Made by a program: the position numbers and the translations under genes | The notes under the pieces: model-generated | Seen by the model: only the letters and a program-made list of their open reading frames with translations | Told to the model about the DNA's origin: nothing | The model's database searches: none | Shown: positions 6,757-15,403 of the stretch, one piece after another | Layout: the number at the start of each line of letters is the position of its first letter | Numbering within the stretch: position 1 is the stretch's first letter | NCBI GenBank assembly: GCA_051747405.1 | Contig: JBNJGC010000046.1 | Span: forward strand, 1 to 16,401 | Direction of reading: 5' to 3' | DNA from: JAPHTQ01 sp051747405 | GTDB lineage: Bacteria > Pseudomonadota > Gammaproteobacteria > Thiohalomonadales > Thiohalomonadaceae | Length of the DNA stretch: 16,401 nt

Positions 6757-7374
6757 ATGATGACGCAGCTCAGGTTTTGGAACCGTTCTGATGCACCGAC
6801 GCCCCCCGATATCGTCCTCTTTCAGGAGGAGACGGGAAAAGATCGACGTGTGTTTCCCCGGGCGTGGAGGGTGATACGGCGTTGTGGCAAAGGGTGTTAT
6901 CACCCGTTTCTCTTTGACCACCATATGGAGGTCACTGTGAGTGACTACTATGGAAACTACTCGCCCCATCTACCGGTTCAACTGGGGAGCAACTACACGG
7001 TTTCCCCTCAAACGAGTGGGCGTCGATTGGAACAGGATGGGACGGCACTCCAGTGTCACACCTTATCGGTGGTCAACCGTCTACCCATAGGGGCACTCGA
7101 TATGCACCTGCTACGCACCGGCCGTATTGTTGCCAGTAAATCCGCTCTCGCCCCCGGGCAGAAGGCGCTGTTCACACCTACTAGCAGCATTAGCGTCGCC
7201 AGTTGTTACGGTGTAGCCGAGGGAGCATTTATAGCCAGGAAAAATTTAGTGGGAATTCGTCAATTTTACAACCTTAATGCAATCGCCAGTGCCGATATCG
7301 TGATGGCCGGCGGCGGTTGCGCAACCGACTCCGTAGCCATCCAGTTTCATCTGGAGAATGTCGTGACCTATTGA
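6757..7374 (+). CDS. Unknown 205-aa protein, diverged paralog of the next gene
   Basis: I do not recognise a function. ATG 6757 was chosen because its product then aligns end to end with the next gene's product, and both are exactly 205 residues. Shared blocks: LRFxNR at the start, AWRVIRRCGKGCYHPF against AWKVIKNCGQGDYHPF, LAPGQKALF against IAPEQKAVF, and a C-terminal ASADIVMAGGGCATDS...FHLENVV against ASADVVAMGGGPGCGS...FQLENVV. There is no signal peptide or membrane segment. Mostly alternating polar and hydrophobic residues suggest a beta-rich fold. Neighbouring in-frame starts (GTG 6754, ATG 6760) are possible. It has more Cys and Arg and less regular sequence than its paralog, so it may be a specialised or decaying copy. 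Confidence 0.75.
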   Translation: MMTQLRFWNRSDAPTPPDIVLFQEETGKDRRVFPRAWRVIRRCGKGCYHPFLFDHHMEVTVSDYYGNYSPHLPVQLGSNYTVSPQTSGRRLEQDGTALQCHTLSVVNRLPIGALDMHLLRTGRIVASKSALAPGQKALFTPTSSISVASCYGVAEGAFIARKNLVGIRQFYNLNAIASADIVMAGGGCATDSVAIQFHLENVVTY

Positions 7375-7451
7375 CCCCAGATGGAGCGGTGGCGGAGAGC
7401 ATAAAGCGGCATCAGGCATGCCGTTACATTTAAGCAAAAAGGAGTAGCAAC

Positions 7452-8069
7452 ATGGATATCAAATTGCGTTTTATCAATCGAACCAACGACGCGAACAACT
7501 CGGAGTATGTCATTTTCCAGAAAAATGTCTCCACCAGCTTTGATGAGTTGGCGGTGGCCTGGAAGGTGATTAAAAATTGCGGTCAGGGCGACTACCACCC
7601 CTTCACCTTCCCCATGGAGATGGCGGTCGGTGCCAGCGACTGCAATGGCAACTACATGCCCGAGATCCCGGCGGAGAACGGCAACCTGTATAGCGTGGTG
7701 CAGACCTCTTCCGGGCACAAACTGGTCCATAGCGGGGTAGGCAGCTCCTCCAAGGAGGTGCAATTGAACAATGGACTGCAGTCTGGCGCCATCAACGCCA
7801 ACTGCTACAAGGATGGCAGATTGCTCGCGGTCAAGACCGGCATCGCCCCGGAGCAGAAGGCCGTTTTCGAGTTCAAGCCCACGATCTGGATCGGTGCGGT
7901 TTCCCAGGTGGTTGAGGGAGAGGTGATGAACTCGGCGATTATGTCGGAGGTCAATACCGAACTTTCCCTGTTGGGTATCGCCAGTGCCGATGTGGTCGCT
8001 ATGGGCGGTGGTCCGGGTTGTGGCTCATCCCCGATCACCTTCCAGCTCGAAAACGTCGTCATGGGTTGA
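7452..8069 (+). CDS. Unknown 205-aa beta-rich protein, second paralog
   Basis: The gene has a clear ribosome binding site (aaaaaggag, 7 bases before ATG 7452). The sequence starts MDIKLRFINRTNDANNSEYVIFQKN and continues with AWKVIKNCGQGDYHPFTFPMEMAVGA, IAPEQKAVFEFKPTIWIGAVSQVVEGEVMN and a Gly-rich C-terminal segment MGGGPGCGSSP before FQLENVVMG. From memory, proteins of this kind sometimes carry transferred names such as 'LigA-like'. Nothing in the sequence supports a dioxygenase, because no plausible metal-binding motif is conserved between the two copies. Its lack of a signal peptide, beta-rich character and strong ribosome binding site suit an abundant cytoplasmically made structural subunit; this is inference. 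A strong hairpin follows the stop. Confidence 0.85.
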   Translation: MDIKLRFINRTNDANNSEYVIFQKNVSTSFDELAVAWKVIKNCGQGDYHPFTFPMEMAVGASDCNGNYMPEIPAENGNLYSVVQTSSGHKLVHSGVGSSSKEVQLNNGLQSGAINANCYKDGRLLAVKTGIAPEQKAVFEFKPTIWIGAVSQVVEGEVMNSAIMSEVNTELSLLGIASADVVAMGGGPGCGSSPITFQLENVVMG

Positions 8070-8077
8070 TGGCTCAG

Positions 8078-8100
8078 GCCGCCCCTGGATTGGGGGCGGC
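8078..8100 (+). promoter_or_regulatory. Perfect 8-bp GC hairpin after the second paralog
   Basis: The arms gccgcccc (8078-8085) and ggggcggc (8093-8100) pair perfectly around a 7-base loop. No T-tract follows (taccaccggt), so complete termination is unlikely. Partial termination or protection of the upstream mRNA end would give more of the 205-aa proteins than of the 955-aa protein encoded next. Confidence 0.5.
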
Positions 8101-8135
8101 TACCACCGGTATTGTTTGAGTTTGGAGATGCACCA

Positions 8136-11003
8136 GTGACTGAGGAGACGAAAGCGCAATGGAGTAGTGCGGAAGGAGAGTTGGTCTTTACCTTTAGCGC
8201 AGCCCCGGATCTTGCGCCACCCTGCAGTGTAGTGGTGTCTGCCTACCTGATAACTTCGCCAGCTGACAGGGCCGAAGCGGTCATCCCGGGTGATGGAGCT
8301 GTTTTGCTTTTACCCGACTCCTTCCGAACCGCTGTCGGGGTATCGGGAACATTGCGTTTTAGGACTTTGACGCACAGCTTGAGCCTGAGGTGTGTCTGGG
8401 GGGAGATCAAGCAGCTTCATCCAGATGGCGAGGTTTCCCATTTTGAAGGGTGTATGGTGGAGATCCCGCTTTGCACTGAGCCACAGCCTGAACCCGAACC
8501 GCCTACCCCCTATCCCCCCGAACCTTCCCCGACCCCTATATTCGATCACGCAAAGTCGGCGGATGACAGTCTGTTCCCCTACATCTATCTACGCCGCTGG
8601 CCGAAGTTAGACCGTGACACACTGGCGATAAATTTCGCCGTGTATAACGCGGTTGAACTCAGTCCTCCGGGAAGTGGCTTTACCCGTCAGCTTGAGAGGT
8701 TGGTTCGCTCCGGCAGTGCCGATGCGCGCCGGGCGATGGAGGCTCTGGCGGAAAGTTTTAGCGCCGGGTTGCCCCCCTTTTGCGGAGAGTACGTGGAGGC
8801 AAGCGAGTCGCTGCCACTACCGATGGTGAGATTTTTCTCTGTATTGGAGTTCGTTCACGAGCGCCCGCAACTCGATGGGGATGGATTGGAGCAAGCCTTG
8901 CCAGAGCTGCTGGGGATACCGGTCGCGGAGCTTGTCACCTATCTTATCGGGGCGCCATACCAACAGACCGTGGAGCGGATCTGGGCGAGTTATTTCGCCA
9001 TGCTGATCATGGCTGATGACGACCTGGCGACACCGCAACAGCAGCAGCATATGCTTGCCTTGGGAGAGCTGTTGATCGCCTGCCATCTGCTGACTTACTG
9101 CTTTGCCACCCAGCGTGACGCAATCGATGCGCAACTGCTGCAGCAGTTGGCCTCCGCCCAGGTCCTGTTGCCCGAGACCCTCTTCCCCCTGCCGATGCCG
9201 GCTAACCATTTGAGCTCTCCCCCTAACAGTGAGAAGGGGTGGATTGAGCCCTATGCCATTGGCGATTTACAGATGCTACGCCAGCGCTTTATGCGTTATC
9301 AGGGCGGGGATATCGCCCACATCGAGAACATCATGGCGGGTGAGAGGAGACTGGTCTCCCACAAGATCGCCAACCGGCAGCTGGCGGTGGAGCAGAACAA
9401 CCATATCCGTGGTGAGAAGAGCAGCGATACCGCCAGTGAACAGCAGGATAAGCTGGTCGATGAGCTGCGGCGGACACTGATGGAGCGTGTCGTCACCGAT
9501 GACTATAACGACCTGACGAGCAGTTACGGCCCTCCCACCCAGGCCACCCTAGGCGGCAAGGTCACCCACAGCAGCAGTGCCGGGGCCAACCCGGGTAGTC
9601 GCGATCGTACCCGTTTGGCCCGGCAGCTTCTCGATAAAAGTATCAACCAGGTCAACCGCAGGGTCGAGCGTCTGCGCAGCCACAGCGCGCTGGATGAGAG
9701 CGAGACGGCACGGGAGAGTACCTTCGACAACCGTCGGGGCAAGCGGGACTATATCGGCGTCTATCGTTGGCTCAATCGGGTCTATCAGGCCTATGTGGTC
9801 AACTACGGTACCCGGCTGATGGTCGAGTTTATCGTGTGTGACCCGGCGGCCCGCTTCGTGCGCCAGGAGCAGGCGCAACTGGGGGTTGATCTGGAGAAGC
9901 CGCTCAGCATGGCGCAGCAGGGAATCAATACCTATAGCGATATCGATAGCGACAACAGTGCCCGTCTTGCCGCCTACTATAATGTGGCGACCATCACCCC
10001 TGCGCCCGCCCCGACAAAGGTTGTCTCGCACACCCTACGCAGTGGTGAGCAGGGGGAGATCACCCTGCCGGAGGGGTACCTCGTTGTGGGAGTGAAGGTG
10101 GAGTGCATCCCCGCCGATCGCTGCAGCGGCGAGTGCACGATCCTGGTTGGCGGGCAGAAGGTGGCGCTCAACAGCGAGCTTGATGGTGTGGATAAGTTCG
10201 GGGAGGAGGGAGTTCTGCCGGTGATGGCTGCACAGCTCGAGGATAGCGTCTCGCCCCCGACCGCCAACACTCTTTCCATCAGTGTTCGGGTGATCTGTGA
10301 GCCGGCGCCGCACATGCTGAGCCGGTGGCAGATCGAAACCTACGATTCACTGAGCCGAGGGGCGCGCGAGGCGAGCGAGCGTTTCTATCGTCAGGCGGGA
10401 GAGCGACCGCGCTACTATCGTCAACCGCCGGGTTTCAGTCGGTTGATTGAGAGGCGCAGCCTGAAAAGCGACTGTATAGAGCTGTTGCTGCAGCGCCATG
10501 AGATGCTGGTCGGTTATCCGGTCGCTTCGCCCCCTGATTGTGACAACCGACCGCCGCCCTTTCTCATCAACCAGCCACGCTACCGGCAATTTTTTGAGGA
10601 GGTGTTCGAGTGGGCGGAGATTTCCTACCGCTTCACCCAGAGCGGTGGCGACCTGTTGCCCACCTACGACGATGAAGACCGGGTGAGCGACCAGCAGTTC
10701 AGCGCCTTTCTTGAGGCCGATATGGCGCGGGTGATGCTACCCGCCCGGCCTGGGCGGGAGATGGCTCTGATCTACTATCTGACCACCGGCTCTCTCTGGC
10801 CGGGAGACGAAGCGACCCAGCCCGTTATTGCCGCCGATGCGCCATTGTGCATCGAAATCAAGCGGCAGCGAAGTGTCCCCCCGGTAGAGGAGCAGGTGAT
10901 CGGGGAGCCGTGGGAGATCGTGGTACCGACCACGATGCAGCTGCTCGACTCCTCCGGGTGTGGGCTACCGGAGTGCGCACCGAGGGAGGGGAGAGATGAT
11001 TGA
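8136..11003 (+). CDS. Unknown 955-aa multidomain cassette protein
   Basis: No function can be assigned. GTG 8136 is preferred over TTG 8112 because ggag lies 9 bases upstream. Parts visible: an N-terminal beta-rich region (1-114); a proline/glutamate linker (about 115-135, PEPEPPTPYPPEPSPTP); a helical middle; then a motif region around residues 380-440 (GDIAHIENIMAGERR, then a polar helix NRQLAVEQNNHIRGEK). This is followed by YRWLNRVYQAYVVNYGTRLMVEFIV near 541-565. The last two blocks remind me of a conserved module in large uncharacterised proteins, a resemblance recalled from memory and not verified. A second beta-rich part (about 620-720) and a helical C-terminus follow. There is no signal peptide or membrane span. 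The stop overlaps the collar gene by 8 bp, indicating translational coupling and possibly a shared structure. Confidence 0.85.
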   Translation: MTEETKAQWSSAEGELVFTFSAAPDLAPPCSVVVSAYLITSPADRAEAVIPGDGAVLLLPDSFRTAVGVSGTLRFRTLTHSLSLRCVWGEIKQLHPDGEVSHFEGCMVEIPLCTEPQPEPEPPTPYPPEPSPTPIFDHAKSADDSLFPYIYLRRWPKLDRDTLAINFAVYNAVELSPPGSGFTRQLERLVRSGSADARRAMEALAESFSAGLPPFCGEYVEASESLPLPMVRFFSVLEFVHERPQLDGDGLEQALPELLGIPVAELVTYLIGAPYQQTVERIWASYFAMLIMADDDLATPQQQQHMLALGELLIACHLLTYCFATQRDAIDAQLLQQLASAQVLLPETLFPLPMPANHLSSPPNSEKGWIEPYAIGDLQMLRQRFMRYQGGDIAHIENIMAGERRLVSHKIANRQLAVEQNNHIRGEKSSDTASEQQDKLVDELRRTLMERVVTDDYNDLTSSYGPPTQATLGGKVTHSSSAGANPGSRDRTRLARQLLDKSINQVNRRVERLRSHSALDESETARESTFDNRRGKRDYIGVYRWLNRVYQAYVVNYGTRLMVEFIVCDPAARFVRQEQAQLGVDLEKPLSMAQQGINTYSDIDSDNSARLAAYYNVATITPAPAPTKVVSHTLRSGEQGEITLPEGYLVVGVKVECIPADRCSGECTILVGGQKVALNSELDGVDKFGEEGVLPVMAAQLEDSVSPPTANTLSISVRVICEPAPHMLSRWQIETYDSLSRGAREASERFYRQAGERPRYYRQPPGFSRLIERRSLKSDCIELLLQRHEMLVGYPVASPPDCDNRPPPFLINQPRYRQFFEEVFEWAEISYRFTQSGGDLLPTYDDEDRVSDQQFSAFLEADMARVMLPARPGREMALIYYLTTGSLWPGDEATQPVIAADAPLCIEIKRQRSVPPVEEQVIGEPWEIVVPTTMQLLDSSGCGLPECAPREGRDD

Positions 11004-11598
11004 GCTTCCCGGTTTTGTACCCCACCACACAGTACCGGGCTATCCCGGTGTTCCGGTCGGTTCGGTGACCGCCTTTGCCGGCGTGATCGATAGTAACGGT
11101 TGTCTGCTGGGCGCTACAGGTGTACCGGGGCCGCCTATCGAATCATGGGGCTGGATGGTATGTGATGGGCGACAACTGGCGGCAGGTGAATACGCGGAGC
11201 TGTTCAGTGTGCTCGGCTATTGGTACGGCGGTGCCGATGACAAGTTCAAACTCCCCGACTATCGCGGCTATTTCCTGAGAGGGACCGACGCTGGCAGCGG
11301 TAACGACCCGGATAGTTCCCAACGAATCGAAGCGCCACACGGCACGGCGGAGGGGGTCGGTTCGACCCAGCAGGATGCACTGCAGGTGCACTACCACAGT
11401 TATAGCAAACCCGGCACGCCTACCACCTGTGGCGGAACCAAAGAGACCGCCGTCCCGAACGTCGGCAATGGCTGTAGCGGAGGACCTGCCGACAGCGACT
11501 GTCCGGACCAGAGCGAGGCGGTACGCACATCAGAGTACGAGAGCCGTCCGAAGAATATCTACGTCAACTACATCATCAAATTTACCTATGGACCGTAA
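10996..11598 (+). CDS. Phage tail-collar domain protein
   Basis: The 200-residue product carries the tail-collar domain found in short tail fibres and in microcystin-dependent-type proteins. Seen here: an early Pro/Gly-rich lead (PGYPGVPVGSVTAFAG); the collar signature WGWMVCDGRQLAAGEYAEL followed by VLGYWYGG and FKLPDYRGYFLRGTD (about residues 50-96); then a variable His/Gly/Cys-rich part (HYHSYSKPGTP, GGTKETAVPNVGNGCSGG); and the conserved end SRPKNIYVNYIIKF. ATG 10996 follows gggagggga and overlaps the upstream stop by 8 bp, so translation is coupled. The domain suggests a trimeric fibre tip or surface-binding part. No tail tube, sheath or baseplate gene lies in the window. The six Cys residues are unusual for a fibre protein kept in the cytoplasm. 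Confidence 0.88.
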   Translation: MIELPGFVPHHTVPGYPGVPVGSVTAFAGVIDSNGCLLGATGVPGPPIESWGWMVCDGRQLAAGEYAELFSVLGYWYGGADDKFKLPDYRGYFLRGTDAGSGNDPDSSQRIEAPHGTAEGVGSTQQDALQVHYHSYSKPGTPTTCGGTKETAVPNVGNGCSGGPADSDCPDQSEAVRTSEYESRPKNIYVNYIIKFTYGP

Positions 11599-11630
11599 TA
11601 GTCCTGGGAAAAGAGCGCAAGGAGCATGTA

Positions 11631-12992
11631 ATGAGCATTGAGAATATCCGCTTTATCGCCTATGACATCAACACCGCACCGAAGCAGCCGCAGTTCAAGG
11701 ATGGGTTGATGCCCAGCGGCACCTATCTTGGGTTAGATGACCCGCAGCAGGATATTGATGCACGCTGCCAGTTGCTGCGGCGGGCTATCGATACGGCGTA
11801 TAACCGTATCGATAACTTATCACCGCCTGATAGCGATACTACACTGAACGTCTTTATGGCTCCCGAGTTCCTCTTCCGCGGAAAGAGCGGTGCCTATCAG
11901 ATGGATGAGACCAGCTATGCCATCTCGCAACTGCAGGGGTTGGTTGCCGACGACAAGTACAGCAACTGGGTTTTCGTCTTTGGCAGCATCGTGGCTATGG
12001 CATCGGGTGACGGGAGGCTCGATGAGGCCTACAATTTTACCCTGCTGCAGGAGGGGGGCAGCGCCGCCTCGGACGATAGTGGTGCCCGTATCGTCATGAA
12101 GGAGTTGATGTCGGGTATCGACTTTATCAGTGACTATGCCAATCCTGGCGGTGTGCTGCTCGGTGGCGTGGAATATCTGTCGGCAGGGGATAGTGGATCC
12201 GGGCGCGAGAAGCAACAGGTCAATTACGATGGGGCGGGCATCTTCGAGCTGACCGGTATCAACTGGGCCGTGGAGCTCTGTCTCGATCACGGTGTTGGGC
12301 GACTGCAAAAGTCGCCGCAGTTGCCCGGGGATAAACAGGTGCAGATCCAGCTCATCCCCTCCTGCGGGATGCAGATACAGTCCGACTCGGTCATCACCGC
12401 CGATGGCGGTCTGATCTTCAACTGCGATGGGGGTGGGTTCGGCAACAGTGTTGCCAAGCTCACTTCTATCGGTAGCCCGCCGGTCCACAGTTTGAAGCCG
12501 GTGGTCAGTCAGCAATCCTTGCCGGTTTGTGACGATCCCGTCGATTTGGCACTCTCTCCACCCCTTGCCGTTGATATCGAACTGCTCTATGCAGATGGTG
12601 CCGGTCAGGTGGTGATCTATCCGCAGCAGGAGCCCCCGCCTCCACTGACGGTCGCTGGAACCACTGAAACGTTGCGATGGCAGCCAAACCAGGGGACGAC
12701 CTTTACCTTCCTGCTCAACTACGATGAGAGCGGCCAATTTGCCGCTCTGCTGATCAGGGTACAACTCGCTACACTCAATCTGCAGGATCATAACTACTTC
12801 ATGCCGATGAGTCTTGCTACGACCGACTGTAATAAAGAGCCGGTGCGGATCCATATGGAGGAGGTCCCCGGCAGCAACGGCTTCGATATTGCCCTGTGGT
12901 GTCAGATCGAGGTGCCTGGATTCAAATTCGAGGGGGTGGCGTTCGAGCTCTTTACCCAGCAGGGACAAGGTGAGCCGTTTACCATCTGGTAG
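11631..12992 (+). CDS. Nitrilase-fold (carbon-nitrogen hydrolase-like) protein with C-terminal extension
   Basis: The first 290 or so residues resemble the nitrilase superfamily, which uses a Glu-Lys-Cys triad to hydrolyse or transfer amides and nitriles. Candidate triad: E79 in FMAPEFLFRG, K157 in IVMKELMSG and C217 in INWAVELCLDHGVGRL. All three fall in the family order, with hydrophobic strands before each (WVFVFGSIVAMAS for the fold). The start MSIENIRFIAYDINTA fits a first strand. Residues beyond about 300 form a second, beta-rich region absent from ordinary nitrilases (PVCDDPVDLALSPPLAVDIELLYADGAGQVVIY...). The substrate is unknown. AAGGAG precedes ATG 11631 by 7 bases. The gene ends inside the start of the glycosyltransferase gene (23-bp overlap). 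The call rests on motif reading, not alignment. Confidence 0.72.
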   Translation: MSIENIRFIAYDINTAPKQPQFKDGLMPSGTYLGLDDPQQDIDARCQLLRRAIDTAYNRIDNLSPPDSDTTLNVFMAPEFLFRGKSGAYQMDETSYAISQLQGLVADDKYSNWVFVFGSIVAMASGDGRLDEAYNFTLLQEGGSAASDDSGARIVMKELMSGIDFISDYANPGGVLLGGVEYLSAGDSGSGREKQQVNYDGAGIFELTGINWAVELCLDHGVGRLQKSPQLPGDKQVQIQLIPSCGMQIQSDSVITADGGLIFNCDGGGFGNSVAKLTSIGSPPVHSLKPVVSQQSLPVCDDPVDLALSPPLAVDIELLYADGAGQVVIYPQQEPPPPLTVAGTTETLRWQPNQGTTFTFLLNYDESGQFAALLIRVQLATLNLQDHNYFMPMSLATTDCNKEPVRIHMEEVPGSNGFDIALWCQIEVPGFKFEGVAFELFTQQGQGEPFTIW

Positions 12993-15336
12993 CGTCGTGG
13001 AGTTCGAAAAGGAGGGTCTGCCGAGCCGGGTGGTCATCGGGGTCTACCTGCATGACGACCCGGATGGATTGCTGGAGACCCTGAACGCCATTGTCGCAAC
13101 CACCCCCGCCCTCTATGAAATGGTGTTACTGGCCGATGGCCCGACAGGTCCGGTACGCGAGCTGTTGGTGACGCTGCCGCAGTTGGATCGCATCGAGAGT
13201 AGAGAGCGGCGTGGTCCCGCAGCCTGTTTCAATAGTCTCTGCGCTGCTTTTCGTGCCGACTTTTACCTCTTTATCGAAAGCGGCTCTCTCCCCGCCGGCG
13301 GGTGGCTTACCCGGCTCTTAACTGTACTGGAGCGAGAGCCCGGCTATGGTCTGGCCGGTCCCTCCACCAATCGGAGTTGGAATGCGCAACAGGTTGAGGG
13401 CGCCCCGCACCTATTTTTTGCTGGTCTGACAGAAGCTCCCAGGTGTGCGGGAGCACCAGAGTCCGATTTCCAGACACTGCTGCCGCTCTACAGTCTGGGG
13501 GCCTTCTGCTATCTGGTGAAACGTGAAGTGATCGAAGCCATCGGTGGAGCCGACGAGGCGTACGGGATCGGGCCGTGTTGGGAGATGGATTACAATATTC
13601 GTGCCGCACGGGCCGGTTTTCAGGGGGTATGGGTCAAAGAAGCCTATATCCACCGCCTGCCGGTTAATACAAACAGGGAGGCGTTGGAGCGACAGTGGTT
13701 ACCCCATGCCAGGAAGCTCTATCAGCAGCGCTTTTGTGGCCGGCAGCTGAAGCGTGAGTCAGAGCGCTTTGCACTTCACTGCGAGGGGGAGGAGTGCAGC
13801 GACTTCGCCCCGGTCGCAGCGATACGGGTTGAGCTTCACCCGCCACGGCTAGGGGCGGCACAATGGGTTAAGGCTACGGAGGAGAGCCCTCCCTTGGTAA
13901 GCTGCGTGATGCCTACCCGTGGCCGTCCTCGCTGGGTGGGGCTGGCTATTGAGCACTTTATCCACCAGGACTACCCCGAGCGGGAGCTGCTCATCGTCTA
14001 CGACGAGGAGGGCGATATCCAACCTCGGGTTGTCCATCCCCAGATACGTTATCTACGCTGCCGGGCTGGCTGCACTATCGGGGCCAAGCGCCAGCAGGGG
14101 AGCGCCGCCGCTCGGGGGGAGATCATCGCCCAGTGGGACGATGACGACTGGTATAGCAGCGAGCGGCTCAGTCGCCAGGTGTTGCCGCTACGGTTGGGGC
14201 TGGCCGACATCAGTGGCCTGAGCAACACCCTCTTCTTCGAACTCGAGAAGTGGCGCTTTTGGCGCGCCACCCCTGCGCTCTACAGCCAGCTCTTCTACCA
14301 GCAAGTGGCCGGTGGCACCCTGGTCTATCGCCGGGCGCTATGGGAGCGCAGCGGCGGCTATCGTCAGATATCGCTACGCGAGGATGCGGAGTTTCTCGAC
14401 ATGGCCCTGGCAATGGGGGCACGCCTATGTCGTATCGACGGCCGGGAGCTGTTTATCTATCTGCGCCACGGCAGCAACAGCTGGCGATTTAACACAGGAG
14501 ACTATCTCGATGCGCAGGCTTGGCTGCCGGCGCCCGAGCCCAAAATGTTTTCGCCACACCGGCAACGCTACCGTCCACTGGCGGGGGGAGCTGCTTGCGC
14601 GAAAACGGATCGCATCGAGGTGGCGCGGGCCGATAAATATCCCCTGGTCTCTTGCATAATGCCGACCTACAACCGTAGGCGGTTTCTCCCGCGGGCCATT
14701 CGACTCTTTTTGGGGCAGAGCTATCCAAACCGTGAGTTGATTATCATCGATGATGGCGAGGAGGAGATCGGTGATCTGATCCCTAGCGATAAACGGATTC
14801 GATATCTGCGCCTACCGGAGCGACGCACCACTGGCGCCAAGCGCAATACCGCCTGCGAGATGGCGAGGGGGGATATCATCGTCCACTGGGATGATGACGA
14901 CTGGATGTCCCCCCGCTGGTTGCAGCTGCAGGTCGATACCCTGCGGACACAGCAGGTCGACATCTGCGGTCTGTCACAGCTCTATTTTTATGCACCGCAA
15001 CAGCGGCGCGCCTGGCTCTACCGCTATGACGGAGCCCGTCCCTGGCTGGCCGGCGGTACACTCTGCTACTGGCGTAGCTTCTGGCAACAGAATCGCTTCC
15101 CCGACATCTCCGTCGGGGAGGATAACGCCTTTGTCTGGAGTGGGCAGCCGAAGTCGCTGACCAGCCACAGCCACCGCGAAGACTATATCGCTACCGTTCA
15201 TGGAAGGAACACCAGCAGAAAGAACACCGCAGACAGGCGCTGGAGTGTTTGCTCAGTAGAAGAGCTGGAGAGGCTATTCAAGAAGCGTGGGGAAACACTT
15301 CCCCCTGGAGATGTCCCTGCCTCTGGTGCAACCTGA
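12970..15336 (+). CDS. Three-domain family-2 type glycosyltransferase
   Basis: The 788-residue product contains three GT-A glycosyltransferase-like domains in a row. Domain 1 (about 15-260) begins SRVVIGVYLHDDPDGLLETL and ends with IGPCWEMDYNIRAARAGFQGVWV, but has FIESGSL (E103-S106) where a DxD is expected. Domains 2 and 3 start PLVSCVMPTRGRPRW and PLVSCIMPTYNRRRF. Each has WDDDDW (389-394 and 640-645), a GAKR block before it, and a downstream Glu-Asp (E471/D472, E717/D718) where the catalytic base is usual. Domains 2 and 3 are clearly an internal duplication. Transfer of sugars from nucleotide donors is expected; donor and acceptor are unknown. GTG 12970 preceded by aggga is the likely start; GTG 12997 is an alternative. 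There is no membrane segment. Glycosylation of a cassette protein is a reasonable guess. Confidence 0.88.
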   Translation: MSRLPSGSVVEFEKEGLPSRVVIGVYLHDDPDGLLETLNAIVATTPALYEMVLLADGPTGPVRELLVTLPQLDRIESRERRGPAACFNSLCAAFRADFYLFIESGSLPAGGWLTRLLTVLEREPGYGLAGPSTNRSWNAQQVEGAPHLFFAGLTEAPRCAGAPESDFQTLLPLYSLGAFCYLVKREVIEAIGGADEAYGIGPCWEMDYNIRAARAGFQGVWVKEAYIHRLPVNTNREALERQWLPHARKLYQQRFCGRQLKRESERFALHCEGEECSDFAPVAAIRVELHPPRLGAAQWVKATEESPPLVSCVMPTRGRPRWVGLAIEHFIHQDYPERELLIVYDEEGDIQPRVVHPQIRYLRCRAGCTIGAKRQQGSAAARGEIIAQWDDDDWYSSERLSRQVLPLRLGLADISGLSNTLFFELEKWRFWRATPALYSQLFYQQVAGGTLVYRRALWERSGGYRQISLREDAEFLDMALAMGARLCRIDGRELFIYLRHGSNSWRFNTGDYLDAQAWLPAPEPKMFSPHRQRYRPLAGGAACAKTDRIEVARADKYPLVSCIMPTYNRRRFLPRAIRLFLGQSYPNRELIIIDDGEEEIGDLIPSDKRIRYLRLPERRTTGAKRNTACEMARGDIIVHWDDDDWMSPRWLQLQVDTLRTQQVDICGLSQLYFYAPQQRRAWLYRYDGARPWLAGGTLCYWRSFWQQNRFPDISVGEDNAFVWSGQPKSLTSHSHREDYIATVHGRNTSRKNTADRRWSVCSVEELERLFKKRGETLPPGDVPASGAT

Positions 15337-15403
15337 AGATGCCGTACATCAGTGTCGGCGTTGCACATAGCAACAGAATTTTATTTGAGAAAGGAGGACT
15401 GCA

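Noticed and set aside
6757..11598. Diversity-generating retroelement with the collar or 205-aa genes as targets
   Set aside because: No reverse transcriptase gene and no template/variable repeat pair were seen in the window.
11820..13037. Long - strand open frame of 405 codons opposite the nitrilase-like gene
   Set aside because: It has no ribosome binding site or recognisable domain and covers a gene with coupled translation and catalytic motifs on the + strand.
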